A stretch of 64,000 nt of DNA from Planctomycetota bacterium (GCA_023150555.1 JAKLKQ010000005.1:62001-126000), one strand, 5' to 3'; counted from the first letter of the stretch, positions 52,124 to 60,714 are shown. Numbers and translations are program-made. The notes: generated from the sequence alone by a model not told the origin.

Positions 52124-53583
52124 TGCTCGCCGCTCTGCGGAAAATCCTGCGCTTGGATGCCGGGAAGCGAATAGCGCCGCGGCCCCGGCGGTACTTTGTT
52201 CGCGCGCGCTACGACGCGGCACTGACCACGGAGAACAACCGCCGTCATTGGGCCAATGCCGACGGGCTCTCCGCCAACGCCGCCAACTCGCCGGAAGTCC
52301 GGCGCATACTGCGCAACCGCGCACGGTACGAGGTCGCCAATAACTCCTACGCACGCGGGATCGTCCTGACTCTGGCCAACGACTGCATCGGCACGGGACC
52401 GCGCCTTCAGATGCTTTCCCCCGACCGAACCAGCAACGGGATTGTCGAGAAGGAATTCGCGCGCTGGGCGGTCGCAGTGGGTCTGGCGGACAGGCTGCGG
52501 ACGATGCGCATGGCGAAAGCTGAGGATGGCGAAGCCTTCGCGGTCTTCACCAGCAACCCAATGCTGGAATCACCCGTCAAGCTGGACCTCAAGCTCATCG
52601 AGGCCGACCAGGTTTGCACGCCAGATTTCCGTCTCGTCAGCCAGACTAACATGGTGGATGGCATCGCCTTTGACGATTTCGGGAACGCGGTCGCATATCA
52701 CGTTCTAAAAGCGCATCCTGGCGGCACCAACCTGCGCTTCGGATTCTCCTACGACACGATCCCGGCGCGCTCGGTTCTGCATTATTTTCGCACCGACCGG
52801 CCAGGCCAGAGCCGGGGCATCCCCGAACTGACGCCCGCGCTGCCGCTCTTCGCGATGCTGCGGGACTACACGCTCGCCACACTGGATGCGGCCAAGGCCG
52901 CCGCGTACTTCGCCGGAATCCTTTACACCGACGCGCCGCCCAACGGTGAAGCCGACTCTATCGAGCCGATGGACACCATCGAGCTTGAGCGCAACATGCT
53001 CATGACCATGCCCGGCGGCTGGAAGATGGGGCAGATTCACGCCGAGCAACCCGCGAGCACCTATGCAGAGTTCAAGCGCGAGGTGCTCAACGAGATCGCG
53101 CGCTGCCTAAACATGCCCTTCAACGTCGCGGCGGGAAATTCCAGCGGCTACAACTACGCCTCCGGCCGACTGGACCACCAAGTCTATTTCAAAGCCATCC
53201 GCGTAGAGCAGTCCTTCCTGGGCGCGCACATCCTGGACCGGCTCTTCGCCGCCTGGGTCCGCGAAGCCGTCCTGGTCGAAGGTCTCCTGCCCCAATCCAT
53301 GCGGATGCTCTCCGCCGACTGGTCGCACCAGTGGTTCTGGGACGGCCACGAGCACGTGGACCCGCTCAAGGAAGCCAATGCGCAAGCCACGCGCCTTTCC
53401 AATCACACGACCACGCTGGCCGAAGAGTATGCCAAGCGTGGGCGCGATTGGGAGATGGAACTACGCCAGCGGGCCAAAGAAGCCGCATTGATGAACGAGC
53501 TTGGCCTGGTGCCGGCCGAAACCCCCGCGCCGAATCCCGATCAGGTCGCCGTGATTGATGAAGCCGGAGTGACGGATGAATAA
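52123..53583 (+). CDS. Portal protein (lambda gpB type)
   Basis: The 486-residue protein has RARYDAALTTENNRRHWANAD at the N-terminus, GIVLTLANDCIGTGPRLQM, and LHYFRTDRPGQSRGIPELTP, and ends with MLSADWSHQWFWDGHEHVDP. These are the hallmarks of the Phage_portal_2 family. It forms the dodecameric vertex through which DNA enters the capsid. The next gene overlaps by 8 nt. Confidence 0.9.
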   Translation: MLAALRKILRLDAGKRIAPRPRRYFVRARYDAALTTENNRRHWANADGLSANAANSPEVRRILRNRARYEVANNSYARGIVLTLANDCIGTGPRLQMLSPDRTSNGIVEKEFARWAVAVGLADRLRTMRMAKAEDGEAFAVFTSNPMLESPVKLDLKLIEADQVCTPDFRLVSQTNMVDGIAFDDFGNAVAYHVLKAHPGGTNLRFGFSYDTIPARSVLHYFRTDRPGQSRGIPELTPALPLFAMLRDYTLATLDAAKAAAYFAGILYTDAPPNGEADSIEPMDTIELERNMLMTMPGGWKMGQIHAEQPASTYAEFKREVLNEIARCLNMPFNVAAGNSSGYNYASGRLDHQVYFKAIRVEQSFLGAHILDRLFAAWVREAVLVEGLLPQSMRMLSADWSHQWFWDGHEHVDPLKEANAQATRLSNHTTTLAEEYAKRGRDWEMELRQRAKEAALMNELGLVPAETPAPNPDQVAVIDEAGVTDE

Positions 53584-55696
53584 GCGCGTATTTCTCCAGG
53601 CGGCCGTGTCTGGCTGGCAGTTGATCGAGGCCAAGGCCGGCGAGGATGGCAGCCCGGTTCCTGGGAAGCGGCTGCGCCGTTTCTCGATGGTCGCATATAC
53701 GGGCGGGCCGATGGAATTGGCCGGGTGGCCGCATCCCGTCGTAGTGGACCTGGCAGGCTTGAAGGTGACGGCCAAGGGCCGTCCGATCCTGAAAGACCAC
53801 AACCCCGCACTCATCGTCGGTCATACCGACCAGCTCCAGGTCACGGAGCGCGAATTGCTTGTGGCGGGCGTGATTTCCGGCACCGGCGCGGTCGCCGGCG
53901 AGATCATCGCATCGAGCGAGAACGGCTTTCCTTGGCAGGCGTCCATCGGTGCGCGCCCTCTGCGCGTGGTCTTCATTCCCGAAGGCAAACATGCCGAGGC
54001 TAACGGCCAGCAATTTTCTGGTCCCCTGTTTGTGGTCCGGAAGGCCCTTTTAGGTGAGGTGAGCTTCGTTGCGTTAGGCGCGGACGACAACACTTCGGCC
54101 AGTGTCGCCGCGAACGCCAAACCGGATGGCTTCCAAGAATTGGAGATAGATACGATGGACTTCGAGCAGTGGCTTGCGAAGAAGGGCTTCAAGCTCGCGG
54201 AGATTTCCGAGGAGCAGGCGGCCAGTCTGAAAGCGGCCTTCGAGAAGGAACAGAAGGCCACGCTGCAAGCCGCCGCGCCGGAGACGCCTGCGGGGGCCGT
54301 GGAGCCTCCCGTGCTTCCTCCGGCGTCCCCGGCTACACCCCCCCAGCCGGGTCCCACGCCGGAGGGAGCATTGTCCGAACTCCGCACGCAGTACGCCGCC
54401 GACATTCAGCGGATCGAGGCGATTCAGCGGATCTGCGGCGATGAACATCGCGCCCTTGCCGCCAAAGCCATTTCCGAGGGCTGGGACGTGACGCGGACCG
54501 AGTTGGAGGTCCTGCGCGCCAGCCGACCGAAGATCGGTGGAGTTGCCGCTCACGGTGCGCGGCAAGGCTTGACCACCAAGGTTTTGGAGGCCGCGTGCGC
54601 GCTGACGGCGCGGCTGCTGGACGCCGAGAAGCAGTACGATGAGCAGACCCTGGATGCCGCGACCAAACGGTTCCGGGGCGGCATCGGGATGCAGGAACTC
54701 CTGCTCGAAGCGGCTTGGGCCAACGGCTACACGGGCCGCAACTTCCGCGACAGTCGAGAAGTCCTGCGCTTCGCCTTCGCGCCGGGGCTTGCGGCGGGTT
54801 TCTCGACCATCGACATCGGCGGCATTTTGTCCAACGTCGCCAATAAGTTCCTGCTCGAAGGCTTCTTTTCGGTCGAGCGCACCTGGCGGAATATCTGCGC
54901 CATCCGCAACGTCTCCGACTTCAAGACGGTCACGAGTTACCGCTTGATCGGAACCGACCAGTACGAGCTGGTCGCTCCCGGTGGCGAACTCAAGCACGGC
55001 ACCCTGGGCAACGAGACCTACCAGAACAAGGCCGACACCTACGGCCTGCGGCTCTCCATCGACCGGCGCGACATCATCAACGACGACCTGGGCGCGATCA
55101 CGACCGTGCCCCGCAAGCTGGGACGCGGGAGCGGCCTCAAGATCAACGACGTATTCTGGGCGACGTTCCTCGACAACGCCGCGTTCTTCACCGACGCCAA
55201 CAAGACCTTCCTCGCGGGCGTGGATACCGCGCTGGGCATCGACGGTCTGACCAAGGCCGAAGTCGCCTTCATGGACCAGGTGGATGCCGACGGCAAGCCC
55301 ATCGGCATCATGCCGGCGATCCTGCTGGTGCCCACGGCCCTGAGCGCGATGGCGACGCAGTTGCGCAACTCGCTGGAAATCCGGGACACGTCGGTCAGCA
55401 CGAAATACCCGGTTTCCAACCCGCACCAGGGCAAGTTCCGCACGGAAGTGAGCCGCTACCTGTCCAACGCGCGGTACACCGGCTTCAGTTCCAAGGCATG
55501 GTTCTTGCTCGCCGATCCGGGCGACCTCCCGGTGATCGAGGTCGCGTTCCTGAACGGCCAGGAGTCCCCCACCATCGAGACCGCCGAAGCGGATTTCGCG
55601 GTATTGGGCATCCAGATGCGCGGCTATCACGATTTCGGCGTCGCGCTCCAGGATGCGCGTGGCGGGATCAAGATGTTGGGCCAGGCGGCTCCGTAA
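53576..55696 (+). CDS. Fused prohead protease, scaffold and major capsid protein
   Basis: The 706-residue protein is three modules. Residues 1-180 are a herpesvirus/HK97-type prohead protease: His75 in LKDHNPALIVGHT, Ser123 in FPWQASIGA, and Glu161 in GEVSFVALGAD are the likely active-site residues. Residues about 190-320 are a Glu/Lys-rich helix followed by a Pro/Ala linker, scaffold-like. Residues about 330-706 match the Mu gpT/major-capsid pattern (GFSTIDIGGILSNVANKFLL, TYGLRLSIDRRDIINDDLGA). Self-cleavage would be needed to free the capsid part. A separate capsid gene is not present. Confidence 0.85.
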   Translation: MNKRVFLQAAVSGWQLIEAKAGEDGSPVPGKRLRRFSMVAYTGGPMELAGWPHPVVVDLAGLKVTAKGRPILKDHNPALIVGHTDQLQVTERELLVAGVISGTGAVAGEIIASSENGFPWQASIGARPLRVVFIPEGKHAEANGQQFSGPLFVVRKALLGEVSFVALGADDNTSASVAANAKPDGFQELEIDTMDFEQWLAKKGFKLAEISEEQAASLKAAFEKEQKATLQAAAPETPAGAVEPPVLPPASPATPPQPGPTPEGALSELRTQYAADIQRIEAIQRICGDEHRALAAKAISEGWDVTRTELEVLRASRPKIGGVAAHGARQGLTTKVLEAACALTARLLDAEKQYDEQTLDAATKRFRGGIGMQELLLEAAWANGYTGRNFRDSREVLRFAFAPGLAAGFSTIDIGGILSNVANKFLLEGFFSVERTWRNICAIRNVSDFKTVTSYRLIGTDQYELVAPGGELKHGTLGNETYQNKADTYGLRLSIDRRDIINDDLGAITTVPRKLGRGSGLKINDVFWATFLDNAAFFTDANKTFLAGVDTALGIDGLTKAEVAFMDQVDADGKPIGIMPAILLVPTALSAMATQLRNSLEIRDTSVSTKYPVSNPHQGKFRTEVSRYLSNARYTGFSSKAWFLLADPGDLPVIEVAFLNGQESPTIETAEADFAVLGIQMRGYHDFGVALQDARGGIKMLGQAAP

Positions 55697-55754
55697 TCGT
55701 GCAGTCACGCTCTCGGACTCGGAATCAAGTGCTGCTTGAAAAGGAGAAGGAACT

Positions 55755-56102
55755 GTGGGCGCTAAGTTCGTGCAAGATGGTTATTCGGTGGACTACCTGC
55801 CGGATGTAGATGTGCCGCAGGGTGAAGTCGTGGTGCTGAACCAGCTCGTGGGCGTCGCCCAACGCGAGATCAAGGCAGGCACGCTCGGCGCCCTGGCCGT
55901 CGAGGGCATCTTCGACTTCCCAAAGGAAGTTGGGGTCGGTGGCGACGGCTTCGGCTTAGGCGCGAAGGCGTACTGGGACACCAACACCAAGCTTGCCCGC
56001 TGGGACATGGGTGCGAGCCACAAAACGCTAGGCAAGGTGGTCAAGGCGGCGCTCGACGCGGATGAAACCGTGCGCGTGATGCTCGTCCAGGCGTTCGATT
56101 AG
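55755..56102 (+). CDS. DUF2190 family capsid-associated protein
   Basis: The GTG at 55755 follows AAGGAGAAGG; the product has 115 residues. The pattern VDYLPDVDVPQGEVVVLNQL, VAQREIKAGTLGALAVEGIF and LGKVVKAALDADETVRVML is that of DUF2190, small beta-rich decoration proteins found directly after capsid genes. Location matches. Confidence 0.85.
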   Translation: MGAKFVQDGYSVDYLPDVDVPQGEVVVLNQLVGVAQREIKAGTLGALAVEGIFDFPKEVGVGGDGFGLGAKAYWDTNTKLARWDMGASHKTLGKVVKAALDADETVRVMLVQAFD

Positions 56103-56121
56103 TCCCTGTGGTTCTTCAGCC

Positions 56122-56508
56122 ATGCCCAATCTCCTGGAGCAGGGGTCGAATTGGCTGGAAGAGCAGCGCCGCCAGCACTGCACGACGCCGGTGACTTACC
56201 AGCGGGGAGACCAAAGCGTTCAGGTGCAGGCGAGCGTTGGGCGAACGGTCTTCAAGACGGTCTCGGAGTACGGGGTGGTTGAACGCATCGTCTCGCGGGA
56301 CTTCCTGATCCTGGCATCCGAATTGGTCATCGCAGGCCAAGCCGTGCTGCCACAACGCGGGGACTTCATCAAAGAGCTGGTGGCTGGCGAAACGCACGTT
56401 CACGAAGTCATGGCTCCGGCCAAAGAGCCTGATTGGCGGTACTCGGACCCCTACCGCAAGACGCTGCGGATTCACACGAAGTTCATAGGGACGGAGAGCG
56501 CGCCGTGA
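56122..56508 (+). CDS. Probable head-tail joining protein
   Basis: The 128-residue beta-rich protein (TPVTYQRGDQSVQVQASVGR, RDFLILASELVIAGQAVLPQ, GDFIKELVAGETHVHEVM) resembles the gpFII/Phage_attach class by size, strand pattern and position after the capsid genes. No motif is decisive. The following GTG start overlaps its stop (GTGA). Confidence 0.6.
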   Translation: MPNLLEQGSNWLEEQRRQHCTTPVTYQRGDQSVQVQASVGRTVFKTVSEYGVVERIVSRDFLILASELVIAGQAVLPQRGDFIKELVAGETHVHEVMAPAKEPDWRYSDPYRKTLRIHTKFIGTESAP

Positions 56509-56780
56509 TCGAGACGTTGACCAAAACAAGCATGGGGCTGCTCTTTCTGGCATCCGTACCGGTGGGCGGCGACCCCAGCTTGTGGGCCAATTGGGGCCTG
56601 GCTGGCATGGTCGTCGGCTACACGCTTTACCGCGACTGGCAGCGCGAGAAGCGCATGAGCGAAGCCATCGAGAGACATGAGGAGTGGGTGCGCGGGACGC
56701 TCGTAGGAGCATTGGAAAGAAACAGCGTGGCCATGGAGCGCGTCGTCGAGCGCCTGGACAAGGACGCCAAGGCCACGTGA
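56505..56780 (+). CDS. Small single-TM phage protein (holin- or spanin-like)
   Basis: The GTG at 56505 gives 91 residues. One membrane segment (WANWGLAGMVVGYTLYRDW, about 27-45) is followed by a charged helix likely to form a coiled coil (EKRMSEAIERHEEWVRG, ERNSVAMERVVERLDKDAK). A membrane protein among neck genes is unusual for siphoviruses outside lysis modules. It could be an inner-membrane lysis protein, but this is not proven. Confidence 0.5.
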   Translation: MIETLTKTSMGLLFLASVPVGGDPSLWANWGLAGMVVGYTLYRDWQREKRMSEAIERHEEWVRGTLVGALERNSVAMERVVERLDKDAKAT

Positions 56781-57205
56781 GCACAGTCATTCAAATCGCG
56801 GACGCGGTAGTGGCCGCGCTGAACGCCGCGACCTTCAGCCAGGACTTCGAGGCGGTCAGGTACTACCAGCCACTCTTTGAACTCAAGGACTTGAAGGAAC
56901 TGAAGGTCAGCGTTGTGCCCAAAGGGGTGAGCAGCACGCAGGCAACCCGCGACAAGGCCGCGCAGGATTTTCAAATCGACGTGGCGGTGCAGAAGAAATT
57001 CAACAAGGGCGACAACCCTGAAGTGGATGGATTGATGAAGCTGGTCGAGGAGATCGCGGACTTTTTTCGCTTCAAGCGGCTGGCTGAGTTTCCCCAAGCC
57101 ATGTGGGTCAAGAAGGAGAACGTGCCGGTGTACAGCCCTGAGCACATGGACCAGTACCGGCAGTTTACGAGCGTGGTAACGCTTACCTTCCGGGTGGTGC
57201 GATGA
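56777..57205 (+). CDS. Probable tail terminator or neck protein
   Basis: A GTG start at 56777 overlaps the previous stop (GTGA). The 142-residue protein has IQIADAVVAALNAATFSQDF at the start, a beta pattern (LKELKVSVVPKGV, DFQIDVAVQKKF), and ends VTLTFRVVR. Size, position and the alternation of helix and strands resemble tail terminator (gpU-like) proteins. The assignment is weak. Confidence 0.5.
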   Translation: MSTVIQIADAVVAALNAATFSQDFEAVRYYQPLFELKDLKELKVSVVPKGVSSTQATRDKAAQDFQIDVAVQKKFNKGDNPEVDGLMKLVEEIADFFRFKRLAEFPQAMWVKKENVPVYSPEHMDQYRQFTSVVTLTFRVVR

Positions 57206-57459
57206 ACAACGTCGTCATGCGGATCGTCGAAGTCACCGATCAATTCGCGCCACTGACCGACAAGGAAGTCGAGGTGGCTTCCGTGGAGGTCTCGACCCCT
57301 CCCACGAACAACGCGCCGGTGCTCTTCATGGGCGACGATGGTTCCGAAGTGCCGTGGGTGCCGGGCGAGTGGCATGGATTCCAGCGCATCAATCTCGCCG
57401 ACCTGAAGGTTAAAGGGAATCCGGGAGACAAGGTGACGGTCGTCGGCGGAACCTGGTGA
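57202..57459 (+). CDS. Small phage structural protein of unknown function
   Basis: The ATG at 57202 overlaps the preceding stop (ATGA). The 85-residue product looks all-beta (VVMRIVEVTDQFAPLTDKEV, VASVEVSTPPTNNAPVLFM) and acidic. It is coupled with its neighbours by overlaps, so it is part of the neck/tail operon. No family recognised. Confidence 0.6.
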   Translation: MNNVVMRIVEVTDQFAPLTDKEVEVASVEVSTPPTNNAPVLFMGDDGSEVPWVPGEWHGFQRINLADLKVKGNPGDKVTVVGGTW

Positions 57460-57839
57460 TGGGATACCGCACGCCGCCTTCTCCACCCATCGTCGTGGAC
57501 ATCTTTCCGGGCGGCGTTGACGGGGCCGTGCAGTTCAACGATGGCGGCATCTTCGGCGGCGAGCCGGAGCTTTTCTGGGACAAGTTCGGGAAACGCCTCG
57601 GGATCGGAGTAGCGCCGGAGCATAGCCTCGATGTCGCGGGCGCGATTCACGCTCAAGCGCCTGGCGAGGCGGTTGGAACGGTGGTTTCCGGCACGCTGCC
57701 CGATGAAGTTTTGGACACGGGCTTTCGTTTTACTGCGAGCCAGATTCGCTACGGGCTCTTTGTCCGCGCGAAGATTTCGGGGCTGAACGCCGAAGAAGCC
57801 GTTCCCGTGGAAGCCCTGCTGCTCAAAAGGATCGCGTAA
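57459..57839 (+). CDS. Phage structural protein of unknown function, Gly-rich
   Basis: The ATG at 57459 directly follows an in-frame GTG; the product has 126 residues. GAVQFNDGGIFGGEPELFWD, RLGIGVAPEHSLDVAGAIHA looks like the start of a fibre-type repeat, in which a sequence feature, then an object, is placed in a tail-fibre context. It precedes another beta-rich protein. Function unknown. Confidence 0.55.
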   Translation: MGYRTPPSPPIVVDIFPGGVDGAVQFNDGGIFGGEPELFWDKFGKRLGIGVAPEHSLDVAGAIHAQAPGEAVGTVVSGTLPDEVLDTGFRFTASQIRYGLFVRAKISGLNAEEAVPVEALLLKRIA

Positions 57840-57841
57840 CC

Positions 57842-58537
57842 ATGCTGGCGACTGAATTCAAAGCGCGATCCGCGTGTCGCATGGCTCCGGCAGCCCATCG
57901 GAAAGTGCGGAAGCGAGTCGCGTTCGGGAGCATTTTCGAGATGGGTTTCCTGCCGAAGCCAATCGTACTGCCCTCTGGCACAAGCGCGCTCGACGTGAGC
58001 GGCTTCAAACGCGCAGGGCCGATTGGTGGCAAATCCGTCTATTACACGTCGCCGGTCAATGGAAACACCTACGGCAATTTCGCTTGGATGGCGGACATCC
58101 TGACGGCCACTCCGTTAGTGATCCCCAAGGAAGTCACGCTCGACCAGATCGGGATTCGTGTCGCCACTCCGGGAACCGCCACATTGAGTCGCTTGGGGAT
58201 TTACGCGGATGACGGGAATGTCTATCCCGGCGCGCTCCTGCTCGACGCGGGCACGGTTGACGTAAGCACCGCTGGGTTCAAAGCGCTCGACATAAGTCTG
58301 AGTTTGAGTCCCGGTCTTTACTGGCTTGCCACGCTTCACAATGGGGGCGTGACGCTGAAAGTATCCACGCCGGCGAATCAAGTGAACGTGATGGGCCACG
58401 ATCCGGTCGTCGCCTCCCAGGCGTTTTCCCGGATCGATGCGGCCATGCCGTTCGGCTCGCTGCCGGACCCTTTCCCTGGCAACGGCAACTACATCGTCGG
58501 TGGCTTTCGCTTGGTGTTCGTCCGCGTGGCGGCGTGA
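57842..58537 (+). CDS. Beta-rich phage tail or adhesin-like protein
   Basis: The 231-residue protein is rich in Gly, Thr and Val with many short strands (TLDQIGIRVATPGTATLSRL, GIYADDGNVYPGALLLDAGT, LDISLSLSPGLYWLATLHNG), a jelly-roll-like look common in receptor-binding or decoration proteins. No catalytic motif is seen. Its place ahead of the tail completion gene would suit a head decoration or an early fibre. Confidence 0.5.
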   Translation: MLATEFKARSACRMAPAAHRKVRKRVAFGSIFEMGFLPKPIVLPSGTSALDVSGFKRAGPIGGKSVYYTSPVNGNTYGNFAWMADILTATPLVIPKEVTLDQIGIRVATPGTATLSRLGIYADDGNVYPGALLLDAGTVDVSTAGFKALDISLSLSPGLYWLATLHNGGVTLKVSTPANQVNVMGHDPVVASQAFSRIDAAMPFGSLPDPFPGNGNYIVGGFRLVFVRVAA

Positions 58538-58544
58538 GGTTGGG

Positions 58545-59123
58545 ATGGTCAACGCAAAAGTCAAGACTCGCCTGGAGAAGCAGAAGGTCCTGAAAAAGAC
58601 CCGCGCTTCCAGCATTGCCACGCTGGGCCGCGCGGGAGCCTACATCCGGGGGATTGCGAAGAAGAGCATCAAGATTTCGCCGCAGCCGGCGCCGCCGGGC
58701 AAACCGCCTCGCAGCCGCAAAGGCCAACTCAAACGCGCGATCCTCTTCGCGGTGGAGAAGGCCCCTGGGCGCGTGGTGATCGGACCCACGGCCACGGATG
58801 TCGGGCGGATCGGGCACACGCATGAGTTTGGTGGCACGGAGCCGCCGAAGAAGCGCAAGGCAAGGAAAGCAAACTGGAAGCTGGTGGTCGGCGGGCACGG
58901 CCCCATCCGCAAGGGTGCCAAAGGTCCGGAAGTCGCCAAGCTCAACACGCAGGCCCAGGTGGACCGGGCCAAACGGATCGCCGAGAGCTTGCCTCCGTCA
59001 CAGGGCGGGCCGGTCTCGAAGAAAGCCCGAAAGTACCCGCCGCGCCCGTTCATGGGTCCGGCATTGGAAGTGAGCAAGGCGCGGTTGCCGAAGTTCTGGG
59101 CCAACTCCGTTCGTGGAGGGTGA
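58545..59123 (+). CDS. HK97 gp10-like tail completion protein
   Basis: The ATG at 58545 gives 192 residues; the frame is open upstream but only as a shadow of the previous gene. The basic N-terminus (KTRLEKQKVLKKTRASS) is followed by GHTHEFGGTEPPKKRKARK and the C-terminal motif RKYPPRPFMGPALEVSK, which is typical of the gp10/minor tail Z family (x-RPFM-x-PAL). It directly precedes the tail tube gene. Confidence 0.75.
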   Translation: MVNAKVKTRLEKQKVLKKTRASSIATLGRAGAYIRGIAKKSIKISPQPAPPGKPPRSRKGQLKRAILFAVEKAPGRVVIGPTATDVGRIGHTHEFGGTEPPKKRKARKANWKLVVGGHGPIRKGAKGPEVAKLNTQAQVDRAKRIAESLPPSQGGPVSKKARKYPPRPFMGPALEVSKARLPKFWANSVRGG

Positions 59124-59129
59124 TTCGTC

Positions 59130-59570
59130 ATGGGCATCAAATTGGGCATGGAAGCGAAGCTGTACCGGAACACCGGGACCTTCGCCGCGCCGGTCTGGGC
59201 GGAACTCACCAACGTCCGCGACGTGACCTTGAACCTGGAAACCGGCGACGCCGACGTGACCACGCGCAACAACGCCGGCTGGAAGGCGAGCGTCGCCACG
59301 CTCAAGGACGCCAGCATCGAGTTCGAGATGGTCTGGGACCCAACCGACGCCGGCTTCGCCGCGATCAAGAATGCCTTCTTCGGAAACCAGCCGCTCGAAT
59401 TCGCGGTGATGGACGGTGCCATCGCCTCTTCCGGCTCCCAGGGCCTCCGCGCGACCATGAGCATCATGAATTTCTCCCGCGAGGAGCCTCTGGATGACTC
59501 GATCAAGGTGAAGGTAACGGCCAAACCGACCTACGCCGCCAACGCCCCCGAATGGCTCGTGGTCCCGTAA
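59130..59570 (+). CDS. Major tail tube protein (TP901-like)
   Basis: The 146-residue protein has KLGMEAKLYRNTGTFAAPVW, TLNLETGDADVTTRNNAGWK and ASIEFEMVWDPTDAGFAAIK, as in phage tail tube proteins that add up to a long noncontractile tube. It is followed by the tail chaperone and tape measure, the siphovirus order; no tail sheath gene is seen. Confidence 0.82.
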   Translation: MGIKLGMEAKLYRNTGTFAAPVWAELTNVRDVTLNLETGDADVTTRNNAGWKASVATLKDASIEFEMVWDPTDAGFAAIKNAFFGNQPLEFAVMDGAIASSGSQGLRATMSIMNFSREEPLDDSIKVKVTAKPTYAANAPEWLVVP

Positions 59571-59594
59571 AGCCTGACGCTTGGAGAATTCTCG

Positions 59595-60074
59595 ATGAAG
59601 AGCTTCAAGGATAGTGCCGGGCGCACCTGGACCGTGGCCCTGACCGTGGATGCCATCCGCCGAGTCCGCAACCTGCTGAACGTGGATCTGTGCAACCTGC
59701 TCGACGGCAATCCACCGCTCCTGGCGCGGTTGGAGCTGGACCCCGTGCTGCTCTGCGACGTGCTCTTCGCCCTGGTGAAGCCGGAAGCGGATGCCCAGAG
59801 TGTTTCCGACGTGGATTTTGGCCGGGCGTTGGGCGGCGACTGCCTGACGCTGGCTCAGGATGCGCTCTTCCAGGAACTCGCCGATTTTTTCCGCCAGCGC
59901 CGCCGCATGGACCTCGCCAAGGCCATTCAGAAACAGTCGCAGCTCGTGGCTGCGGCCGTGCGGACGGCGGAGAGCAAGGTGGAGGCGATCTCCGAGGAAG
60001 CCGCGGTCGCCTCGATCTTTGGAAGCTCGTCTGGGAACTCGCCGGCATCGTCGGAGTCAACCCCGGCCCGTTGA
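59595..60074 (+). CDS. Tail assembly chaperone (short, G-like form)
   Basis: The 159-residue protein (FKDSAGRTWTVALTVDAIRR, NLLNVDLCNLLDGNPPLLAR) is a helical tail chaperone. It ends with the low-complexity SSSGNSPASSESTPAR typical of the short product when ribosomes stay in frame. The continuation in the -1 frame lies at 60014-60328. Both together bind the tape measure before tail assembly. Confidence 0.75.
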   Translation: MKSFKDSAGRTWTVALTVDAIRRVRNLLNVDLCNLLDGNPPLLARLELDPVLLCDVLFALVKPEADAQSVSDVDFGRALGGDCLTLAQDALFQELADFFRQRRRMDLAKAIQKQSQLVAAAVRTAESKVEAISEEAAVASIFGSSSGNSPASSESTPAR

Positions 60075-60328
60075 CGCTGCGCGAACTGCTCTGGATGGCG
60101 GAAGGACGGTGCAAGGAAGCCTGGACGCGCGCATCCGTACTGCTCGCGCTCCTCGCCAACGCGCATCGCGATCCGAAACGCTCGCAAGCGTTCCGGCCTT
60201 CCGATTTCAACCCTTACGAACTGCGTGCCAAGGAGACGCCCGCGCCCAAGACAAAAGACCTGAGCATTTTGAAGACCGTGTTCGTGGACAACCCCAAACC
60301 CAAAGGAGGGAAGACCGATGGAAGATAG
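60014..60328 (+). CDS. Tail assembly chaperone, -1 frameshift extension (T-like part)
   Basis: In the -1 frame from about 60014 the sequence reads DLWKLVWELAGIVGVNPGPL, followed by LRELLWMAEGR and a charged tail. It has no start codon of its own with a ribosome binding site. The codon style becomes protein-like exactly here, and upstream in this frame it does not. This is the usual G/T frameshift layout upstream of a tape measure. I could not identify a canonical XXXYYYZ heptamer, so the exact shift position is open. Confidence 0.65.
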   Translation, partial: DLWKLVWELAGIVGVNPGPLTLRELLWMAEGRCKEAWTRASVLLALLANAHRDPKRSQAFRPSDFNPYELRAKETPAPKTKDLSILKTVFVDNPKPKGGKTDGR

Positions 60329-60623
60329 TGCGAACCCGAAGGGCATCAAAGAGTCGTTGGAAGTGCTCCGTGCCTGCAAGGACGTGGCGGTTCTGGTCTA
60401 CAAGGCCAAGAAGGCCGGAGGCTCGGTGGCCGAGTTGGGCCAGCGCATCGCCGGGCTGCTCATGACCAATCCCCAGGCCGTGCAGGACCTGCAGAACGCC
60501 GCCGAGGGGATCGGCGAAGTGCCTGCCGAGATGAAGGACCTCAGCCTGCTCGAGGCGTTCCAGTTCATCGCGGAGGCAGGCAAGCTCTCGGCGGAAGCTG
60601 CGGCCGAAATTCAGGCGGCCTGA
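60318..60623 (+). CDS. Small phage tail-region protein of unknown function
   Basis: The ATG at 60318 overlaps the end of the frameshift extension by 11 nt and follows AAAGGAGGG. The 101-residue product is all helical (IKESLEVLRACKDVAVLVYK, AKKAGGSVAELGQRIAGLLM, LLEAFQFIAEAGKLSAEAAAE). It ends just before the tRNA-like gene. No family recognised. Confidence 0.65.
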   Translation: MEDSANPKGIKESLEVLRACKDVAVLVYKAKKAGGSVAELGQRIAGLLMTNPQAVQDLQNAAEGIGEVPAEMKDLSLLEAFQFIAEAGKLSAEAAAEIQAA

Positions 60624-60639
60624 TCCGCAGGACGCGGAT

Positions 60640-60714
60640 TGCGGGGAGGGTGTTGGCTCCCAGGCGGGTCTCATTCATCCGCTGACGCCGGTTCGATTCC
60701 GGCCCCCGCTACCA
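60640..60714 (+). tRNA. tRNA-like gene with Met anticodon (CAT) in the phage tail region
   Basis: The acceptor TGCGGGG (60640-60646) pairs with CCCCGCT (60704-60710) in six of seven positions; the first pair is T-T. The anticodon stem CGGGT/ATCCG holds loop CTCATTC (anticodon CAT at 60672-60674). The T-arm GCCGG-TTCGATT-CCGGC is perfect, and A plus CCA follow (60711-60714). The D-arm is weak (GGG/CCC with a GG in the loop) and base 8 is A, not T. The unpaired first acceptor position recalls initiator tRNA. Confidence 0.65.

Noticed and set aside
53725-54003. Plus-strand frame inside the protease-capsid gene
   Set aside because: Arg/Gly-rich out-of-frame shadow of the protease domain.
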